Of a stretch of DNA of 13,223 nucleotides, positions 13,042 to 13,223 are shown piece after piece. Location of the stretch: contig DAIMNI010000062.1 in NCBI GenBank assembly GCA_036720245.1, positions 1 to 13,223 on the forward strand. The letters run 5' to 3'. Source of the DNA: JAAZMA01 sp036720245 (lineage in GTDB: Bacteria; Bacillota; Clostridia; Tissierellales; Tepidimicrobiaceae). A program made the translations under genes and the position numbers. The notes beneath the pieces were generated by a model that searched no databases, had not been told where the DNA came from, and saw only the letters and a list, made by a program, of their open reading frames with translations. Every line of letters starts with the position of its first letter. Position 1 is the stretch's first letter.

Positions 13042-13223
13042 TTAGTTTGGGATAATAATCCTTGTCTCATCAATAGCCTCTAAATCCTTGCAACCAGTCA
13101 ATATCATAGCCTGATATAATTCTTTCTTCATATTGTCAAGGATTAGTGATACTCCTTCCTCATAACCACCAAATGCACCTATGATTACAGGTCTACCTAT
13201 TAGTACTCCATCAGCTCCTAAGG
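13042..13223 (-). CDS. FMN-dependent alpha-hydroxy-acid dehydrogenase-like protein, C-terminal fragment
   Basis: Only the last 59 codons lie in the window; the 5' part continues past the right edge. The translation contains LGADGVLIGRP (phosphate-binding end of a TIM barrel for FMN), then AFGGYEEGV, a helix LDNMKKELYQAMILTGC, and ends ...DETRIIIPN. This matches the C-terminus of the lactate oxidase/glycolate oxidase/isopentenyl-diphosphate isomerase type 2 superfamily, best the alpha-hydroxy-acid oxidising proteins of Clostridia, which oxidise 2-hydroxy acids with FMN. Exact substrate cannot be judged without the N-terminal catalytic half. It is separated from pcrA by a terminator and promoter, so it belongs to another transcript. 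Confidence 0.8.
   Translation of the reverse strand, partial: LGADGVLIGRPVIIGAFGGYEEGVSLILDNMKKELYQAMILTGCKDLEAIDETRIIIPN

Noticed and set aside
1..13223. CRISPR array, IS element, prophage or defence system
   Set aside because: No regularly spaced repeats, transposase, integrase, phage or nuclease-effector genes are present. All genes except the AIR-synthase-like one, which has only a superfamily match, belong to recognised conserved families.

Overview
The window looks like chromosomal housekeeping DNA of a low-GC, probably spore-forming, anaerobic Firmicute of the Clostridia/Tissierellia type. The grounds are the strong A+T bias, AGGAGG-type ribosome binding sites, a GerMN-domain (GerM-like) lipoprotein, a clostridial-style amidase (copper-amine-oxidase-like N-domain, AMIN, Amidase_3) and the gene order pcrA-ligA-gatC-gatA-gatB. 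I cannot name the species. Every gene I can support lies on the minus strand, so the window is described below in transcription order, from high to low coordinates.

Right edge: the last 59 codons of an FMN-dependent alpha-hydroxy-acid dehydrogenase-like protein, followed by a hairpin/T-tract terminator. A good sigma-A promoter (TTGAGA-17-TATAAT) then starts the compact unit pcrA, ligA, gatC, gatA, gatB, with gaps of 4, 24 and 13 nt and an 11-nt overlap. This unit supplies a UvrD/PcrA helicase, NAD-dependent DNA ligase and the tRNA-dependent amidotransferase. gatC and gatA appear to start at TTG. An AIR-synthase/HypE-like gene follows with a possible promoter of its own.

Left half: a secreted cell-wall amidase with a recognisable promoter and terminator; a GerMN lipoprotein ending in a GC-rich hairpin terminator; then rdgB (dITP/XTP pyrophosphatase) overlapping a YfcE-type phosphodiesterase; then tRNA-Gly(CCC) and a partial tRNA-Arg(UCU) behind an exact consensus promoter (TTGACA-17-TATAAT). 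The order gerM-rdgB-yfcE matches gerM-rph-ysnA-ysnB of Bacillus subtilis, but with rph (RNase PH) absent.

I see no mobile gene cluster, CRISPR array, defence island or clearly new multi-gene system. The points most worth a second look are: (1) GatA appears to lack 18 residues next to the active-site glycine/serine loop and 7 more around a glutamine-binding Asp, and GatB has a changed form of a usually constant motif; (2) two GC-rich palindromes with a common GGGGAC-R-GT core sit at gene ends, one forming a terminator where rph would be expected and the other supplying the last ten codons of ligA; (3) the AIR-synthase-like protein lacks the HypE C-terminal cysteine tail.
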